The notes: generated by a model from the letters alone, not told the origin. A stretch of 64,000 nt of DNA from Symbiodinium natans (GCA_905221605.1 CAJNDS010000032.1:186649-250648), one strand, 5' to 3'; shown: positions 22,651-34,909, counted from the first letter of the stretch. A program made the numbers and translations.

Positions 22651-22731
22651 GTGAGCAGAGGGATGGATTCGGGGGCTTCAGGAATCCTTCGTGAGCCCTA
22701 CGCTCCCCTTAAATACCTAAAATAGCCTCAG

Positions 22732-22766
22732 ACATCACTCGGAGCCAGCACGAGATGTGCCGCCAG
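22732..22766 (+). CDS. Possible micro-exon
   Basis: A 35-nt segment between CCTCAG and GTGCAT that reads ITRSQHEMCRQ. It is very short, so support is mainly from the splice sites and position. Confidence 0.3.
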
Positions 22767-23289
22767 GTGCATGGGGCCAAGCAAATCAGTCCTTATTGGA
22801 TCCCATCTACGTTGCGCCCGCGCCGGCTGGAACACCAAAGCTGTGGCTAGACGGAAAGCTACAGAAAGCTTAGAGAGCCCAACTGAGAGCCAGTTGAAAG
22901 GAGGTTGAGTTGAGTTGAGTTCGTCCGAGTCTGAAGGAGGAGAATGCAACAGATAGAGATCAAGAGCATGTCTTTGAAGTCGCAGAACGTGCAACTGTCA
23001 CAGACGTAGCGCTTCCGCCCCGGCGGGCCTAGCAATCACGACAGCTGAGCTTACCCCAGGCAATCCGGCCAAAATTACTGGGCGAAGATTTCAGATTAGT
23101 CCCTCCGGACAAATTCAGCACCCGAGGCGCAAGTTCTGCTACTTTTTTGGAGGGACCTGCCTGAGTTCGGCAGGTGCCCCGGCTCCTCGAAGCAGTAACA
23201 GGTCTATAGCTTGCGACTTCTTCCCGCTACTCATCGCTGATTTTTTCAAGCATGTTGTTGACTCTCGTTTTCTTTCCTTTGCTCGCTCG

Positions 23290-23715
23290 TGAGTGACCTA
23301 CATCCCGAAGCACCAAAACCCCAAACCTCCCACCTTGAAGACCGTAGTGCCGTGAGCGCCTAAGCCTGAGAGCCATTCAAGGCCCTACACCCCCCATATA
23401 GCTTGAAGCCCTCAATCCCTGAGCGCTGAACCCGAAACCATCCGAAACCCAACAACCTTAAAACCCCAACCCGAAACCCCTTTAACCCAAAACTGTAAAT
23501 CCTAAATCCTAAAACCCATCATGCTAGACACCCAAGTTACCCAAACCCTAATCTTGGGGGCCCCAAGCTCAAACTATGGGTCCACGGTCAACCCCACACT
23601 GAATCCCGAAACAGAACTAAAGCCCCAATGGAAAGCTTAAAACAGCCTCAAAGCCCTGAAGTGAAACCCTGAATCAAGCCTAAGCCCTGAACCGGCCGAG
23701 GGCTGCCGGGGATGT
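23290..23715. repeat. Degenerate telomere-like C-rich tract
   Basis: Dense imperfect CCCTAAA/CCCGAAA/CCCTGAA units with no gene content. Smaller tracts of the same kind recur throughout the window. Confidence 0.8.
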
Positions 23716-23816
23716 CAGTGTTTTGTGTCAAGGGCTTTCGGGTTTCGGCTTTGCAAGGGGTCTCCGGTAAGTCACAAGGGTCAGGGCATCACTGACCTGA
23801 GTCGCCAAAGGTGCAG

Positions 23817-23924
23817 GGCATCACTGAAATTAGTTTTTCGAAACAGTGGATGGAGACTGTCGTGTTGCTCACCAAACGCGTTTCGCCAGATGGGTTGCAA
23901 GGAGCGTTTGCCGTGTACATCCAG
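23817..23924 (+). CDS. Exon, unknown
   Basis: A 36-codon phase-0 exon between GTGCAG and GTAACC. It reads GITEISFSKQWMETVVLLTK and then RVSPDGLQGAFAVYIQ. The acceptor-side sequence CAGGGCATCACTGA is also present 32 bp upstream, at 23782. Confidence 0.6.
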
Positions 23925-24106
23925 GTAACCGAAAGAATCTGGCCCCACCACGACGCTACGATCAGCGCTGGCAGGGCGTTTCGTGGGAATTAAACGCTAC
24001 TACTAATTAGCGCTGCACCTTCGGTGCCTGGCAGAGGAGCTTCATGACATTTCTTGGGACTGATTTCGCGCAACGTCCTGCCTGACGACGGCTCACCGCT
24101 TACACA

Positions 24107-24828
24107 TCAAGTTTCAAGCCAAGTCCTCGTCGCCTCGAAAAGCCCTATGCCCAGTGCCCGAGCGGCCTGAGCATCCATATCCGAGCGATGAGTCCATGCT
24201 ACCAGCGCATCCAGCGAGCCATGATCACAGTCCTGTGTGGCCACTGCATCCACTGACCATCCATCGTCGAAGGATAAAGTAAACCAAATTTCATGTCTGA
24301 AAATGACGACAACCTTGCAGGAAGTCGCACCAGCGGTCTGCATCAAATGCACCTGTGCTGACTTGCTTGCGCTGTTGTGCCACGCACTGGGACGAGGCTT
24401 CTTTCCAAACGCGGAGCCGTGCGCCTTAGAAGCCCGATCTGGTGCAGGGACAGGGTCTGTTAGGGTCTGTCCTACATTTACGGCCAATATATCAGGATCT
24501 TGCCGGCACTCTCTCAATTCCCAACAGCGACACAAGCAGTGCTCCTGGCAGTCAAGAAATGCCATTAAACTCACGCTCTTGTACCTGATCCACTTGACGA
24601 CGACGGCGCATGTTTAGGTGCGGGCATTGTGTTTGCACACTTCACATGAACCACAACTTCGTGGGCACTTATATAAACTTTCACATCGGGCCAAGTAGGC
24701 TTACTAGGCAACCCTACAGTTGAAAGCCACCAATGGACTGAAACCCCACCAAGCTCAGGTGGCAACTTGAGTTTCGAGCCATCTTCGAATTCGACTGAGC
24801 AGCTGTTGAACGGGAATGCGGTGGCCAC
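24107..24828 (-). CDS. Two adjacent minus-strand ORFs, unrecognised
   Basis: Two minus frames, 24828-24571 (85 codons) and 24574-24107 (155 codons), lie end to end. The second ends smoothly with GLFEATRTWLET. They could be a small gene on the opposite strand, but a + strand exon (24833-24909 and its upstream open frame) competes for the 5' part. No domain was recognised. They are listed because no better + strand reading exists for 24.1-24.6 kb. Confidence 0.25.
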
Positions 24829-24832
24829 GCAG

Positions 24833-24909
24833 GTCTACGAGCGCTTTGGACAGAGAGCCGAACTACTGCGAGAGGAGACATCCGTTCATTTGAGATTCTA
24901 TACTCGATG
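24833..24909 (+). CDS. Exon, unknown
   Basis: After CACGCAG the frame reads VYERFGQRAELLREETSVHL and then RFYTR. The same frame is open upstream to about 24720, so a longer exon is possible. The donor is unclear. Confidence 0.45.
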
Positions 24910-25655
24910 AGGGTGCACAGTCGTTCATGGGCCTACCAGTCACTGAAGGTTGTTTAGCGAATTAAACTGTTGGCTCGTCCCACATACTGCAAGGATGCTT
25001 CCCCCTAAGGCAGCAAAGATCAGGTCTCCGTTTCCAGGGAATCCCAGGCGAATCTACAATGCTTTTGCTCCCCTTCAGACATGGTCTTCGGTCTGCCAGA
25101 GGGAGTTGCTCAGGTCTTCTCATTCTGTACCTAAAAAAAATAGACGGCTGGCCGGAAAGAGCACACAATGAGGACTTCAACAGTGTTCTTGCGGGATGGT
25201 TGAGTTGTCGCCCTCGGACAATCTGGGTCAAATCTGTTGCGTCCCCCGGAATTGTGTGAAGGTTTTGGGGTCATGCTAAAATTTGGTGAGGCTTTAGAAT
25301 GTATTACTATTTGTTGTCTAAACTGAACTTTTGAACTGAGCCTGAGCAAAGCTGAAATCTGAAAACCTTATTCCCTACACCCAAAAACCTCAGGGCCGAA
25401 ATTTTGCATAGTCTGAACGAAGCTGGAAACCCTGAGTAGCCCTAATCCCTATGAGCACAGCAGGAGCAAAGCATAGCAAAGCTGAAAACCCCCAAGCCCG
25501 AAACCCTCTGCTACTTATGGTATTCTATTCAGAAGCCAGCCCCCTCCCCCCCACGATTTACAGGGCATAAAATTGCTCTGCAATACGACCTTGAGGCTGT
25601 GTTTCCTGAATTGGGGTTCCGGATGCTTCCGGCGTAACATCTTCACTGCCGTCAG

Positions 25656-25734
25656 CTGTGGTAGCCCAAGGAAGTACAAGAGGGACAACGACCAGGACGC
25701 TGATGAGACTGATAGGGAGGGAGAGGGCATCCAG
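25656..25734 (+). CDS. Possible exon, charged
   Basis: It lies between CCGTCAG and GTATGA and reads CGSPRKYKRDNDQDADETDR and then EGEGIQ. The minus strand here is also open and encodes a hydrophobic stretch (ALSLPISLISVLVVVPLVLP), so the strand assignment is not secure. Confidence 0.35.
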
Positions 25735-25831
25735 GTATGAAAGGGATGATGTCAGGCATTTTGAAATTTTCTTTGCCGACCCAACTAGATCCACGATTTC
25801 ATGTCCCCACATTCAGGAAGAAAGCAGACCT

Positions 25832-25939
25832 GCGACCCTTACAAGAGTGCTTCGCTATTTTCAGGCTTCGATGTGGTTTAGTTTAGCGACCCTTACAAGA
25901 GTGCTTCGCTATTTTCAGGCTTCGATGTGGTTTAGTTTA
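25832..25939. repeat. 54-bp perfect tandem duplication
   Basis: 25832-25885 and 25886-25939 are identical. Each copy contains CTATTTTCAG|GC, an acceptor-like sequence. Confidence 0.97.
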
Positions 25940-28265
25940 TAGTCGGGCCAATCATCGTGGGAGTGATGTTGGTATTCCGAAAGGATGGGCCCAGCACACG
26001 TCAACAAAGTCGTTTCTCGAACGGAGAGAATGCCCATGCACGTTCGAAATGAAGTCCGTGAAGTGACACTGTGAGAAACATTGCAACAAATCTGGGTGTG
26101 TCAGCAATGGTCACGGGGTAACGGCAAGCCTGCGCAAATGAGGTTGCATCTGGTGTATGCCACAATCCACCCAAACCCGCGCTATGCGAGGAAGTTTCAG
26201 GTCCCAATGATACCGTGTCGAACATCCTCGATCTCGTGGCTTGGATGCGGGTCAACAGCAAGCCTTTTAACTTGTGTATCGAAGCCCAGCGCTTCTTGCC
26301 TTCTAGGGAAGGTTGGAGTTGCTTGGTTGCCCACTTCAACCCAGAAACCCTTCAACAATAGAACGCCCTTACACCCTACCTTAACCTTCCAGAACCTACT
26401 GAATTTTGGTGGGGTCCCAGAATTCCTATGAGTAGGTTCTGAAAGATGAAGGTATAGCTATAGCAACACCCAATGCCAAACCTCAGACTGGTGATCTTGC
26501 GTGTTACGACAGTGGCACGCCGGCTGTCGGCAGAGTGTTGACTCTTGGCGGTGTGAGGTTGAGTTCTCGGGTTCCAGGGATGGGTTGCCACAAAGGGGGA
26601 TATCAGCCGCACCCTCAACTATGCAACCTGACATCCGAACTACATGCTAGATCTCCCCGCCCCTTGGAAATCACCGACATTTCTCGTTTCACGGGGCTTC
26701 ACGTTCCATGAGGTTCCTGGAAGATGTCTCTTTACAGAATGCAAGATGCACTTTTGACTCTTGAGACGGAAAGTCGGCTGTCCAAGGAGCAGTGTCGTCT
26801 TCGGCCCAGCAACGCTCACCGCAAGATGCGTGGTCGCGACATGGCTAGATATGGCTAGCAAAGGTAGAAGGGAAGCTTCTGTAAACGGCGTCACATCTCC
26901 GTGTCATGTGAGGTTTGCTAAGCTCACGGCTTCAGGTTCTTGAGTTGCATATCGGGTGAGTTTGAAAGATGAAAACACAGAGTGCTCAAACGGCGCTCCT
27001 TGCAGAAGGGCTTAGCTGAGGCTATCGGGGCGTCATGAGCTTGGAGCAGTGCGGAAGGATTTTAGGGCTATGTGGCTGTGTCAGTGCAACTGTAGAGAAT
27101 CGGCTGCATCCCAGGGCTCCAAGTCAGGTTTAGTCTATGAGAACCCTTTAAACCCCAAACCTTAAACTCTAAACCCTACTCTCCAAGGCAGCCACCAATC
27201 AAGCAAAGTTGACACAAGTTCCACCGCGTCCTTTGTCCTTTCAGATCCGGCGTCTTGGCTGAAGAGTCCTCCCAGGAAGCACTGCAGAACGTGTTTAGGG
27301 TTTAGGGTATTACCAGAAATGATGACGTGGAACACTCATGAAGCCGACCTCCGTGGAATATGTAGCGGTTTAACGAAGCTGAACATCTTGAAGCTTTGTC
27401 ACGAGGTTGTTGAACTGAACTTCCTTGAAATGATGTGGACTGCTGGGCTCAATCAAATTCAACTGCGTCCAAGATTTTTCAAGACCCCCCCCCCACCCTC
27501 CAAGCAAAGCTTCGGGATCGGGAACGACAACCAAAGAGACCAAAGAGCCCCCGAAACTCCGAACCATAGCCCGCAATGGCCAAAGATGTCCCAAGCCCTG
27601 TCGAAAGCCGGACCCTGCAAAGGCTCAACCGTCCCGGCATCCCATTAAACCGGCTGGGCCCCCTAGAATCCCTAGAATCCCTAGAATCCCTAGAATCCCT
27701 AGAATCCCTGTCCCTAGAATGTCAAAACAACGCCCAAAAAAGTCCTAATGCCCCCAAGAGCTGAGGAATGAACTCTGGAAGAAGTGTGCGACAGCGGGGG
27801 AATGTGGGAACGGAATTGGTGGCCGGTGCATCACGAACCAGCTGCTGGTGCGGATGGGAAAGTCTTCCAAGGGAGTCTCTGAAGCTCCAAACGTTCGCTA
27901 AACCGAAACTAAAAGCCTTGATGGATGTTGTCTTGAGTACCAAGTAGCTCCAAGTAGCTCCACCTTCCCCCACTCTCTGGTTTAGGAAGTTTAGGCAGTC
28001 GCGGATTTGGGCCAGTTTGCGGGCTATCTCGGATGAAGAGCGGGTCGAATCATTGAAGCCGCAACAGCCTCAGCTCGAACCACCCTCGCGACCAGGTCTG
28101 CAATGGCGGGTCGGACCAGATCTTTGCACCCCGGACAACCAGAGGCTAAACAACATTGAATCAGCTGACACCTTAAGTTTAAGTCCAGAAGCTTGTCATT
28201 GGCTTCTGCCATCTTCTGCCCCCCAACCCAGTCACCCCTCTCCCACACCCAAAGACCGTACCGAG
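25940..28265. other. No supported gene
   Basis: No convincing exon was found. There are telomere-like pieces near 27140-27175 and 27294-27310, and a C-run at about 27485. Confidence 0.4.
27661..27720. repeat. 10-bp tandem repeat CCCTAGAATC
   Basis: Five consecutive units plus one interrupted unit. Confidence 0.95.
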
Positions 28266-28377
28266 GTCCGGGGCACGCTGCAGAATGAGAACGCCTACTC
28301 CGCTGACGATTCTCAGTACACGCTGTTGAATGGTGGTCTGGAGCTGGGCAGTGCCTTTGTCCTTTTGCTGCAAGGAA
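28266..28377 (+). CDS. Exon, unknown (start of third series)
   Basis: After ACCGAG the frame reads VRGTLQNENAYSADDSQYTL, then LNGGLELGSAFVLLLQG, ending near GTTGGC. It combines a polar head with a hydrophobic tail. Confidence 0.5.
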
Positions 28378-28741
28378 GTTGGCGTTTATCTTTGGCAGCT
28401 TGTGGGCTCTTTCTGCTTCTTTGCTATCTTGCGGGCTTGCGGAGGGCGCGCCGGGGGGGAGGGGTGCCGGGGAGGCGAAGGGGGAGGGCGTGGCACATAG
28501 AGTGCCGAGGCTTTAGACTTTAGGCGAATATGCGATGGCTCTTCACCTTACAATCCCGGACTCACCAAGGTCTACAAGCTACCTACAAAAAACCGCGCTC
28601 GCCTTCAAGGTTTCCAACTGCCGAACTGGGGCACAGTGAAGGGGCGGCTGAGAGACTTTTAGATTAGATCCTTTTTGGGCTGAGGTTATTCTGGCAACTT
28701 GCTGACTTTAAAACGACTGAGCAACTCATGCAGATGATTTC

Positions 28742-29041
28742 GTGAGCATGAGACCTCTGAGGTGGTTTGGTGTCCGGTATAGGCAGAACAACGGACGTGA
28801 GGAGATTGATTTTTACAACTCCTCCTACTCGGAGTACGGCAGCGAGCTTGAGACCAAGAAAATTGGCTTCGCAGACCGATCTTCTTCAGGCAATGCTTTC
28901 AATGAAAATGCGCCGGACGGATCGTACCTGTGGTCCTCGATCTTGAATGGCGGCGACTTCAACATGACATGCGAAACGGGCACTTTGCTGCAGCGCATCG
29001 TGAAGACCGAATCATACCAGATCTCCTATGAGTGCGTGCAA
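28742..29041 (+). CDS. Open coding stretch, probably two exons, cysteine-containing
   Basis: A continuous frame includes FGVRYRQNNGREEIDFYNSS, then YSEYGSELETKK, then NAFNENAPDGSYLWSSILNG, and a segment NMTCETGTLLQRIV...YECVQ that ends at GTCGCT. The N-S-S and N-M-T sequons and two cysteines suggest an extracellular domain. Internal AG/GT sites leave the exact exon number open. Confidence 0.55.
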
Positions 29042-29384
29042 GTCGCTCCGCTGGGGGAGTGCAGTGACCACGATTCCCTTCAAGAGAATTCAGAGAAAAG
29101 GATTACAAAGATCGAGACCTGCCTTGTTCTAGCCCTCCGTGTGTGTGGTTAGCACCCCAAAACTTCCCCTCAGCCCTGAGCAGGTTTTTCACCCACCTAA
29201 CCGCTTGCCGCTTGCCCCTAAACCCCCTCAGACAATGACTCCTACGGCTGAGGCACTGGACTGTAGTCCAGATTTTGGTCTTCAGGCCATCAATGGTGAG
29301 ACAGATGCAGGAGGACACTCGGTCTGACTTTGAGGTTTCTCTTAGGGTTTAGGCGCTTTGCTCTTTCCATCTTGTTGTGTGCAG

Positions 29385-29548
29385 TGGAAAGACATTTGCG
29401 CCTTCTTCACACTGGGCATCGTTCTTTTATACACCTGCAATGCCAACGAGTTCGTTCTTGCGAGCAGAACCCGAACCACAGTAGCGTACTGTCTTGGTGT
29501 GATGATGTATGTGACCACGTCACTTGAAGCCGTCCAACTTCACCAACG
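29385..29548 (+). CDS. Exon with two hydrophobic membrane segments
   Basis: Between GTGCAG and GTGAGT it reads WKDICAFFTLGIVLLYTCNA, then a loop with R-T-R-T, then AYCLGVMMYVTTSLEAV. The two stretches of about 17-18 hydrophobic residues separated by a basic loop look like a helical hairpin. It is the clearest membrane-spanning exon in the window and suggests that this gene product is anchored. Confidence 0.6.
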
Positions 29549-30938
29549 GTGAGTTGAGACCAGCTTTCATGTATATATGGTCACACCAACAGTGGACCAG
29601 AGTGCTACCAGGCATGCGCCATCCAAAGATGGCTCAAAGCTCAAGAAACCACAACTAGACATAGCTGAACACCTTCGAAATCTGAACAAGCTGACTACCG
29701 TCGTAGCGGAGACAGCAAAAGGAGTGAGCTGCACGAGGGCGACTAGCGTAGTTCGGCCGGATATCAACATACCTGCCCTCACGCAATTCTTATGTCCTGC
29801 CGATTTCCCGAAAGCCAAGGGAAGTGGCTACGATTCCGCTTCCGGTGCTGCCAGCTTGGATCGAATCCCATCTTGATTGGAGGCACTGGGCAAAAGAAGG
29901 AACCTGAGTTGCACACTAGAAATTCTGAAAAAGCCAAGATCGAAGAGCCGGATGCCACTTCACGTTCCGCTTGAAAGGGTTCCAAGAACAGCCTAGGTGA
30001 ATGGTGGCGACGTGAATCAACGGGAGGGCATCTATACACCCGGCGCTTCTTGGGCAATTTTGTGTTGTTGCTCCGACTATGGAGGTTGTGGTCTCGTACT
30101 CTTCTTGGCGATTGTCTAGGTTGACACTAGGAGACTTTACATACTGCGCGCGAGCAACTAGGGCTGCTGGCATGGATGTCGATGAGTCGCGTACGTCACG
30201 AAATGTCTTGGCTCCACCAATGCCTAACGCTACCCCGTACAGACTCTTCCAAAGTAGGCATTCTCAGAGTATGACATGTCAATGGTAAAGCTCCCTCAAG
30301 AATGTGGCACATGTAGTTATAAACTGCGCAGTGTATTTTCTCACAAGCAGAACTGCGAGCCTGACGTGACTACAATGACAGCGCCGGATAAAGCGATATT
30401 TCCAGGTCAGGTCAGGGTATCCTGGATTTCTTACAGTTGAGGCCCCCGTTTTTCCCATAGCTTTCACCTCGCACCCTGAGGGTCCCTGAATTTCTTAACA
30501 CATTTCTCATTTCTTTCTGAGGTGAATGCATTAGCCAGCTCTCTCTCTACAAAATCAAATGATTTCTTAAGCAGTACTGTCGCTGTACCACGTTGTTGAT
30601 GGCCTGCCTGTCGTTCAGTAGCTTTATCACGTTCCTCTTGAGCAACTTTGGTTTACTCCGGCATGGGGATTTATCTGCTGCGGCGCGAGTTTTCAGGCAG
30701 AATTCGAGTTGAGATCAAGCATAAACATCTACGGCCAAAGATGCCAAGCTGGCAGACCTTTTCCCTAACTTCGCTGGACAAATGATTCAATATTACCGCC
30801 AGTATCATTGGCGAACTTGATGGCATCCTCGGCCGAATTCTGAGTAGCTAGCCTTCTCCCACGGCAGTGTTTTCGGCGATCGGGTATCTACGATGTCCCG
30901 CAATCAGTAAAAGCGCCTGCCAATTCTGCTACCAGTAG
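29549..30938. other. No supported exon
   Basis: Short open frames on both strands (for example 29577-29876 plus and 29779-30057 minus) have no motif. Confidence 0.35.
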
Positions 30939-31145
30939 CTGTTTTTTCTTCTTCCTGTGGTTATGATTGGGACCTCGGCGACCAAACTTGTACTGTCGAC
31001 AGATCCAGGGCCAGACTGGAAGACTTGCCGCTTTCTGCGCAAACTAAGGCTCTTGATGATTTTGACCGGCCAAAGTTCAGCCAGGCGATGACATTTTTAC
31101 TCTCGTCGAAGCCGAGCGGGACTTTTGAGAACAATGCCGAAACTG
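30939..31145 (+). CDS. Exon, cysteine-containing
   Basis: The frame reads CGYDWDLGDQTCTVDRSRAR, then a region containing DDFDRPKFSQAMTFLLSS, and closes with FENNAETG. The start is approximate, because a polypyrimidine tract lies just upstream of the first cysteine without a clear AG. The end is ACTG|GTGACA and joins in phase to 31216. The 70-bp intron has GGTGA at both ends. Confidence 0.6.
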
Positions 31146-31215
31146 GTGACAGGGCTTGTTTCAGATTTGTTCTGTTCTGTTCTGTTGGGACCTGTTCTTG
31201 GCCTTGCTTTCCCAG

Positions 31216-31298
31216 GTGAGTGGTGCGCCGGAACAAGCTGCATTCCGCGTGACCAGGTCCACCCTTTGGATGAACAGCTGGGTGGCGCGGCATGGCAG
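31216..31298 (+). CDS. Exon, cysteine-containing
   Basis: It continues the 30939 exon as EWCAGTSCIPRDQVHPLDEQ and then LGGAAWQ, ending at GTGCAG. The two cysteines five residues apart continue the extracellular character. Confidence 0.6.
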
Positions 31299-31358
31299 GT
31301 GCAGAAGAGCCACAATCCTTGTGGTTTGGTTTAGGGTTTAGGGTTTAGTTTCTTGGAG

Positions 31359-31438
31359 TCTGGGAATCCCACGCATGTCCCACGGTCCCAACTGGAAGGC
31401 GGTTGCGGTGGACGACTTCGATGGCACCTTCGGGGCAG
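31359..31438 (+). CDS. Exon, unknown
   Basis: It reads LGIPRMSHGPNWKAVAVDDF and then DGTFGA, ending at GTGGCA. It does not join in phase to 31298, so one small exon may be missing or the acceptor is misplaced. Confidence 0.4.
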
Positions 31439-32803
31439 GTGGCAACCCGCAGGCAGGGGATCCCCACAAAAACCGAGCCACCCCGCGGAGTGTGATTGGA
31501 TGGTTCCGGCTGCCGACCTAATCCTATACTCACCATATACACTCCTTTCTACACGCCCTGCCCTGGACCCACGTAGACCCGCCAGGCTGCTGGCGCCAGA
31601 CTTCCCAGATCGAAACAGGCCACGATATCCGATCAGGGTCGGGGACGCCCTCGCCTTTCGCCATCCTGGGCCTCCCCATCGTAAGCTGCGCGAGCCTGTT
31701 CAGGAGAAGGTAAAAGCTCCGCCGATCAGATTCGCCGCTGAGGTGGGCTTGCCACATGAACCACACGAACTTAAGCTGTTTAAGCCATAGCCGTGCAAAG
31801 AGGCAGCCCCAGAATCTCAGAAGTGGTTGCGGCGAACATCCTTAGAGAACCCAAACCAAGCCAAGGACTCGAAGCACATTTGGGATAAGTCGAGTCACCA
31901 ACTCGGAACAACTCGATGTGAAAAAGCCCAGCAACAAAGCCCCGAACGAAGCCCAGAACATCCCAGAACATCCCAAAGGCCGAAACCATGGAAACCATGA
32001 AAACGCCTAAGTGGGCCTTGGAGTTTCACTAAAGCGAAAGGGAAGCTTCGCAACTGCCAGGATCCTGTCTATGCACCAGAGTGCAAAGATGAGTCGACGC
32101 CTGGATCAGACGCCTTCGACAAAGAGGACTCAGGGCGGAGTATGGCGGAGTGTGCTGGGACTCCGGCGAAGCTCCTACAAGTACGAAGTTGAAAGGCCAA
32201 GGCATTCACAGAGACAAGCGCTAGAATCTAGAACGAATACAAGAAAGAAGTGCCGTTTTCTTGCCCTTAACATTGCAACAGGCCAGACACCAAATTTTCA
32301 GCTTTGACCATTCCACCAGTGTTGTCGAAGCTTGATGAACATATTCAGAAGTTGCACGTAGTACACGAACGAGGACATGAAGCCTGCATACAAGGTTGAT
32401 GAACGTATCTGCTCTAGAAGAACTACGAAACAGAAGCCATGTGCCGGGCTTCTGTCTCCCACTTCTGTCTAGCAGATCAATCAAAATGAGTTCCTCTTCC
32501 AAAAGGCTTCGCAATGCACGAGTATAGTAGCTGTTGTGTGTCCTCTCCTTCGAGAGTCCTTGCAAGCCTGCTTACATGGAAAAAAGCAAACCCCGCTAGA
32601 CAGAGATGAAAACCAGGATCACGCAACCTCTGCAGTGGAGCTCATGCTCGTTTCCTCGTTGCACAATAACTGGCTTTGTGGTTCTCGTGTTCACTCTCAC
32701 TGCGTTTGATAAACTTCGCCAGATTGCGGGTTGAAGGGTTTAATTCCGAAGTCATCAGCTTCAAAACATTTCGCAGCCAAACCCCAGAGACTTTCCTTGG
32801 CAG
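31439..32803. other. No supported exon
   Basis: Frames at 31353-31790 (plus, 145 codons) and 32221-32565 (minus, 114 codons) have no recognised motif. Confidence 0.35.
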
Positions 32804-32902
32804 CCCCTCCCGGCGGCCAAAGAGGAGATGAACAGAGTGGCTGAAGAGCTGCTAGCCTCGAACGACGAGAATCCGTGTGCCTACGTCTACAGCACGCCCA
32901 AG
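32804..32902 (+). CDS. Exon with GC donor, helical
   Basis: A 33-codon phase-0 exon between TTGGCAG and AAG|GCAGAC. It reads PLPAAKEEMNRVAEELLASN and then DENPCAYVYSTPK. An acidic amphipathic helix is followed by a cysteine/tyrosine segment. The donor is GC rather than GT. Confidence 0.55.
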
Positions 32903-33358
32903 GCAGACGAAGACGAAGCATCGTGCTTGGTGTGCTTGGGGGATGGGGCGGAAAGGGGGACACTAGTGCTGGATACAAGAATTTGGTGGAACTAGATGTG
33001 CCATGTCTTCTGCGTGCAGCAGCCTCATGCTGTGGGACTTCAAAGTGACACATGGATTCCAAGTCACGCTTACTGTAGGTACCAGGCATGTTGGCTCGGA
33101 AGAATAAGAGCCAAGCTGTGATGACAGTGCACCGTACCGTGAATGGACCTCGAGCCCCTAAAACGTCTCTCGAGCACACAGTTACAATTAGTTACACATT
33201 CTTGGGCTTAAGAGCTTAAAGCGCCGTTGCTCATTACTCAGGTTCTTGAGGCCTTAAGGGGATAAAGCAGCACTTGGCCTCAAAGACTTTCAGGGTCGAG
33301 CTTGGTGTACTTCTAAACGGCCCATCTTGAGTGACCTACTTGCACCTGGAACCCGCAG

Positions 33359-33500
33359 GAGAAGAAGCAGAACACGGGCCTCCCACTACCCTATAACCCG
33401 TCGTACGAGTTCGCTGTTTCCACGGTTTCAGACTGGTTCCCGACGGACTCTGACGTGTTCAAGGACCGATCAGCACAAGTCAGTGCAATGGGGATTGAAG
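33359..33500 (+). CDS. Exon, unknown
   Basis: Between CCGCAG and GTATAT it reads EKKQNTGLPLPYNPSYEFAV, then STVSDWFPTDSDVFKD, then SAQVSAMGIE. It is acidic and aromatic with no cysteine. The codon pattern is strongly coding. Confidence 0.6.
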
Positions 33501-33633
33501 GTATATCTTTTATACTAACCTGCAAGTGCTCTCGATTGGAAGTGCCTCATACTCATACGGCTTTGCTGTCGCATTATGCCCACATCAGTGACACGTGAAG
33601 ATACGTGAAGTGCCTGTACTGTAAACTTTACAG

Positions 33634-33714
33634 GTTGCTTCGAGAGATCCCGAACTCTTAAAAGCACTACAGGATGGACAGGGCATGGCCTGGTACAAGT
33701 GGGATCTCAACAAG
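33634..33714 (+). CDS. Exon, unknown
   Basis: A 27-codon phase-0 exon between TACAG and GTGGAT. It reads VASRDPELLKALQDGQGMAW and then YKWDLNK. Confidence 0.6.
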
Positions 33715-33902
33715 GTGGATGAAAAAGGCAATGGGGAGAGGGGGGGGGCAAAAAGAGTTTCGGGCCTCTAAGTTTGGGGACTAGACCGAGGGGACCCTTC
33801 TCGGCTCTTGTGGTGCTCTTGGCACCTGGAGTCGGCTTCGTCGAAATGCTCCCTAAGGTGGCTCGGGCGTCACCTACAAAGATGTCAAGGACAGGGTCGA
33901 TG

Positions 33903-34480
33903 TGGGGTTTACGAGAATGAGGGGCCCCTGAACATAGACCCCCATGTAGTAGGATCCCCTATGCTCCGCTTAAAAGCACACCAAAACCGGATACTCCGAT
34001 GTTACCTGGGAACTCTTTAGCGGCTAGGGACAGCGTAAATCACCCTCGAAGGAAGTCTGAAACAGCCGCCACAGCCAGGAAATGTGTATGGTGACCCCCG
34101 TCGAGGGATGCCGTTTCCCAGAGAAAAAATCGCAACTAAGTAATTGCATGTAAACGCTTGCGCGCGCCGCCGCGGCAGTCGGGCTGGCCCCAGGGCAGGA
34201 AAACAGGAAAGAGGGTTTCTGGCCCACGGCGCAGTGGGGGAGTGGGGGCAAGTTCCAGCAAGGGTTGCAAAAAGTTCAGGGTTGAGGGTCGTGCATTTTG
34301 GAGCGCCCCCTCTGTAGGAGCCGCCGACAGGCGGGACGACCCACGGCATCGGTTTGCAGCACCTCCAAGTGATAGGGGGGGGGTCCCACAGGGCGGGGGG
34401 AGGTCGGTCACAAAATTTGGTATGGCGGGAAGGGTTGGGTTAGGGGGAAGGAGGCCTGATCCGGGTCTGCTTGTTCCAAA
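33903..34480. mobile_element. Diverged relative of the 36.3-kb TIR element
   Basis: It starts TGGGGTTTACGAGAATGAGG and shares the GTAAACGCTTGCGCGC-CGCC block and the GGGTTGGG...GGGGGAAGGAGG block with 36266-36835 in the same order. The right inverted terminus was not found. Confidence 0.45.
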
Positions 34481-34493
34481 CGCTTCTCGGCAG

Positions 34494-34541
34494 GAAGCCG
34501 AGGCGAATTTGTATACAACAACACGGATTAGAAAATCACCG
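34494..34541 (+). CDS. Short exon, unknown
   Basis: It lies between CGGCAG and GTAAGC and reads EAEANLYTTTRIRKSP. It sits inside or next to sequence related to the TIR element at 36.3 kb, so it may be a chance open segment. Confidence 0.35.
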
Positions 34542-34909
34542 GTAAGCAACCAAAACAGCGTTCGACTACCTACTCTTCCCGTTGCGATTTCGGCAGGAGT
34601 GCGATGACCGTGAAGGAGAACGCGGAAACGTTTTGGGAGACTGGGCACTGCGAAGCGAAAGGCTGGGCTTGTGCCAGAGCTTAAGATTTCCATGCGCAAA
34701 CCCTAAACCCTAAACCCCCTGAATAACACCGAAGTCGAAGGGGGCTTTGGGGGTCTCCCCGCCGTTTTGGAACTTTTGAAAGCCATCCTATCCATCCTCT
34801 ATACCACTGCCAGGATCCAACATTTTCTCGGCGCAGGAACGGGAGTTCTAGACGGATTGGAGGACTGCCTTTAGACTTGCCATGGTCTTTGTGGACAGGG
34901 GAGTTGCAG

